Source of the DNA: COE1 sp964445375
Lineage (GTDB): Bacteria; Bacillota; Clostridia; Lachnospirales; Lachnospiraceae
Assembly (NCBI GenBank): GCA_964445375.1
Contig: CAYUKO010000097.1
Coordinates: 1-15,001 of the forward strand
DNA length: 15,001 bases
Reading direction: 5' to 3'
Positions 12,862-15,001 of the stretch are shown piece after piece. How positions within the stretch are numbered: position 1 is the first letter of the stretch; the number at the start of each line of letters is the position of its first letter. A program made the translations under genes and the position numbers. Below the pieces are notes generated by a model. The model was not told where the DNA came from. It searched no databases and worked only from the letters and a program-made list of their open reading frames with translations.

Positions 12862-14820
12862 TTACTTGGTTAATTCAGCAAGCTTTTTCTTTACTTCGTT
12901 GAGTGCACTTACGATAACATCCGCGGAAGCTGCAATCTCCTCTGCTGATGCTGCAAGATTCTGTGTTCGTCCATTGATTTCTGAAACGGTAGTTCCAAGC
13001 TTTTCTGTTTCATGTTCAATCTCTTCCAGAGACTTTTGAATCCTATCCTGTGAAATCTGACTCATATTGGCTGTCTCTTTCGAACTTCCTGCCAAATGAT
13101 TGATCTCACCCGCAACAACTGCAAAGCCTCGACCTGCTTCTCCTGCTCTTGCAGCTTCAATCGAAGCATTCAAAGCAAGAAGATTTGTCTGAGAAGCAAT
13201 GGAAACAACTTCTTCGTTATTCTTCGATAACTCCTTAATCAACGAATCAATTTCCTGCATAGATTGGTTGAGTATTTCACAGAATTGTGTAACACCAAGA
13301 ACACTACCGGAAATATCTGTACATTCCGCAGCTGTATTATTATTACCGGATGCTAATTCATCAACAGCACGATAAATATCTTCTACTTCCTGATTAATCT
13401 CTGCTACTGTCTCTCTAAGCTTTTCGCCCTGTTCAACAATGATTCTCTTCTCATCTTCTACATCCTGTGCCAGATTCAGTGCATGATTCTTCTCATTTTC
13501 CACTTCATTCTTCAGATAATAGATACAGTTTTCTTTATGATTAAAGCCATTATGAATAGCCGTTGCCATTTCCTTACAGGTTTTATAACCACAGCAGGAA
13601 CAGTTAATCGCACGTTCTGCCGCCGTATTCTTGTCCATCTCTTTGAAAATGGCATCAAGCTGTGCCTCAGAAGGCTTTTGATAACCACACTTTGCAGAAC
13701 GGTCTGTATAAGTACACAGATAATCATTCAAATTAAGCTTTGCAAATCGCTTATTTAAAAGCTTCAAGCGCTGAGCAGGCTTTAACTTCTTAGACCACTC
13801 ACTTGCCAGTGTCTTCTTCTTACTGTTCTTCTTAATCTCAGCTATCGTAATCAGAGCATCATCTGTTTCGCCTTTCATTGGATCGATTCCTGTTCCATAC
13901 AAACAGCCAGCAGAACAATTCAATGCATCATAGAACAGATACGGATTCTTGCCTTTTGCAATCTTATCCTTATTCTGTTCCAGATAGTGATACATATGTC
14001 CTTCACCCTCTATCTGACGGATTAAAACATCTTCTCCAAGAAACCAGTATACATTTTCCTTTAATCCACCAGGTGTTGGATAGATAGAACCAAGACCATA
14101 TTCAATCTCATCCTTGCAGGATGAACCCTGAATATGATGCTCTTTTACATATTTCATCAAATGATCAAAGGTTACATTATAGGAAATCATATTCTTGCCA
14201 CGCTCTGATGTCATTTCCAGCTTCTTGGCAATACATGGACTAATGAATGCAAGCTTATCGGTAACTCCCATCTCTTTTCTGGCATAAATGGCAGAACACA
14301 TCATTGGACTTTGCACTGGGAAGAGCTTTGGAATGAGTTCAGGGACATATCTCTCAATATATGCTACCACTGCCGGACAAGGCTGTGAAATACCACCAAC
14401 AAAGTTATTCTTCTGCACATAATTAAGATAACCCCATGTTGTAATGTCTGCTCCAAAGGATACGCTGATGATACGGTTAACACCTAACTTCTTTAAGCCA
14501 CCGAGTACACTTTCATACTCTTTGGGATAATTTGCAAGAAAAGCAGGCGCAAGCAGTATGGATATCTTTTCACCTCTTGCCAATGCCGCAAAGAACTCTT
14601 CGGTATCATCCAGATACTCTCTTGCTCCATGCGCGCACACATCAAAACATGCTCCACAGGCGATACACTTATCACCATCTACTAAGATAATATTCTTTCC
14701 GTCGTCATTTACATCTGCAACCGTTGCACCCATACAGGAGCATACACTGATACATTTGTTGCATCCAACACATTTGTCATTTGTTAGTACAAGTCCCTTA
14801 GGAAGATTCCACTCAGCCAT
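12862..14820 (-). CDS. Soluble [FeFe]-hydrogenase-like sensor fused to a chemoreceptor signalling domain
   Basis: This 652-residue protein appears cytoplasmic: no signal peptide, membrane segment or HAMP domain is visible. In order it has two [4Fe-4S] motifs (Cys17/20/23/27 and Cys52/55/58/62) and an H-cluster hydrogenase domain (about 85-330). A four-Cys Fe-S domain follows (Cys407/410/415/432, C-x2-C-x4-C-x16-C, with extra Cys409), and then a helical chemoreceptor signalling hairpin (about 480-650) with tip SQTNLLALNASIEAARAG and GRGFAVVA. All four H-cluster cysteines are present: Cys148 in SQPCP, Cys196 in SPCIAKKLE, Cys302 and Cys306 in NCSAGC. The proton-relay Cys of catalytic enzymes (TSCCP) is Pro147, and the Met of MPC is Ser194. 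These changes point to sensing rather than turnover, as in the sensory HydS groups. It may report hydrogen or redox state to CheA/CheW. No maturation genes or other chemotaxis genes are in the window. The start follows AGAGGTG. Confidence 0.92.
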   Translation of the reverse strand: MAEWNLPKGLVLTNDKCVGCNKCISVCSCMGATVADVNDDGKNIILVDGDKCIACGACFDVCAHGAREYLDDTEEFFAALARGEKISILLAPAFLANYPKEYESVLGGLKKLGVNRIISVSFGADITTWGYLNYVQKNNFVGGISQPCPAVVAYIERYVPELIPKLFPVQSPMMCSAIYARKEMGVTDKLAFISPCIAKKLEMTSERGKNMISYNVTFDHLMKYVKEHHIQGSSCKDEIEYGLGSIYPTPGGLKENVYWFLGEDVLIRQIEGEGHMYHYLEQNKDKIAKGKNPYLFYDALNCSAGCLYGTGIDPMKGETDDALITIAEIKKNSKKKTLASEWSKKLKPAQRLKLLNKRFAKLNLNDYLCTYTDRSAKCGYQKPSEAQLDAIFKEMDKNTAAERAINCSCCGYKTCKEMATAIHNGFNHKENCIYYLKNEVENEKNHALNLAQDVEDEKRIIVEQGEKLRETVAEINQEVEDIYRAVDELASGNNNTAAECTDISGSVLGVTQFCEILNQSMQEIDSLIKELSKNNEEVVSIASQTNLLALNASIEAARAGEAGRGFAVVAGEINHLAGSSKETANMSQISQDRIQKSLEEIEHETEKLGTTVSEINGRTQNLAASAEEIAASADVIVSALNEVKKKLAELTK

Positions 14821-14929
14821 AAAACACCTCTTTTTATCAAATTTTTTGAATAACTATAGCGTATTATGTTAAAAATTTAACGTTGCTTTTTCTATTTATT
14901 TTATTATATATTATTTTCTGTCTCTTTTC

Positions 14930-14958
14930 TATATTGTACATCAAAAGGTTTGTGTCAA
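14930..14958 (-). promoter_or_regulatory. Possible promoter of the hydrogenase-chemoreceptor gene
   Basis: On the minus strand a consensus TTGACA (14958-14953) is followed after 17 nt by AATATA (14935-14930), a weak -10 box. This implies an AT-rich leader of about 100 nt with only small hairpins (for example GTTAA/TTAAC). The rest of 14821-15001 shows no gene. Confidence 0.4.
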
Positions 14959-15001
14959 GTAATCGTTGGCAACTTTTTCGTTGTTTTTTCTCAATGATTC
15001 T

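Noticed and set aside
12862..14820. Catalytic hydrogen-producing hydrogenase
   Set aside because: The proton-relay cysteine is missing (Pro147), the pocket motifs are altered and the C-terminus is a signalling domain, all against a metabolic enzyme.
14840..14885. SigD/sigma-28-type chemotaxis promoter before the hydrogenase-chemoreceptor gene
   Set aside because: A TAAA box followed after 15 nt by GCTATAGT matches the sigma-28 -10 consensus too poorly; the TTGACA further upstream is a better lead.

Overview
The window looks like chromosomal DNA of an anaerobic low-to-moderate-GC Firmicute, most likely a Clostridia/Lachnospiraceae-type bacterium. The basis is strong AGGAGG-type ribosome binding sites before almost every gene, AT-rich intergenic DNA, a clostridial-style soluble [FeFe]-hydrogenase-like sensor, and amino-acid-centred metabolism. 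No phage, insertion sequence, tRNA, rRNA or CRISPR array is visible. Coding density is high, and all thirteen genes look intact.

Left region (about 56-8790, minus strand): eight tightly packed genes that very likely form one operon. In transcription order they are a lipoprotein amino-acid-binding protein, two paralogous amino-acid ABC permeases, the ABC ATPase, an ammonium channel fused to a C-terminal PII signalling domain, a D-2-hydroxyacid dehydrogenase, a MATE-type exporter and a HisC-like PLP aminotransferase. A good sigma-A promoter lies at 8790-8762. The leader contains an intrinsic-terminator-like hairpin. A perfect 15-bp hairpin follows the binding-protein gene, and a clean intrinsic terminator (91-56) ends the operon. 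Together the products could import an amino acid, transaminate it, reduce the 2-keto acid to a 2-hydroxy acid, export a product and manage ammonium. The substrate is not known.

Middle region (about 8760-10715): a TetR-family regulator diverges from the operon, with a second 2-hydroxyacid dehydrogenase just downstream. Two matching inverted repeats (TTATAC-N2-GTRTAA), one on each of the two divergent promoters, are strong candidates for the TetR operator. One regulator would then control both arms, including both dehydrogenases.

Right region (10730-15001): aspartate ammonia-lyase (minus) and a divergent Lrp/AsnC-type regulator (plus) share an AT-rich spacer. Convergent with the regulator, only 2 bp away, is a 652-residue soluble protein. 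It joins two [4Fe-4S] ferredoxin motifs, an H-cluster hydrogenase domain lacking the proton-relay cysteine, a four-cysteine Fe-S domain and a chemoreceptor signalling hairpin. It is best read as a cytoplasmic hydrogen or redox sensor feeding chemotaxis, and it is the most unusual single protein here.
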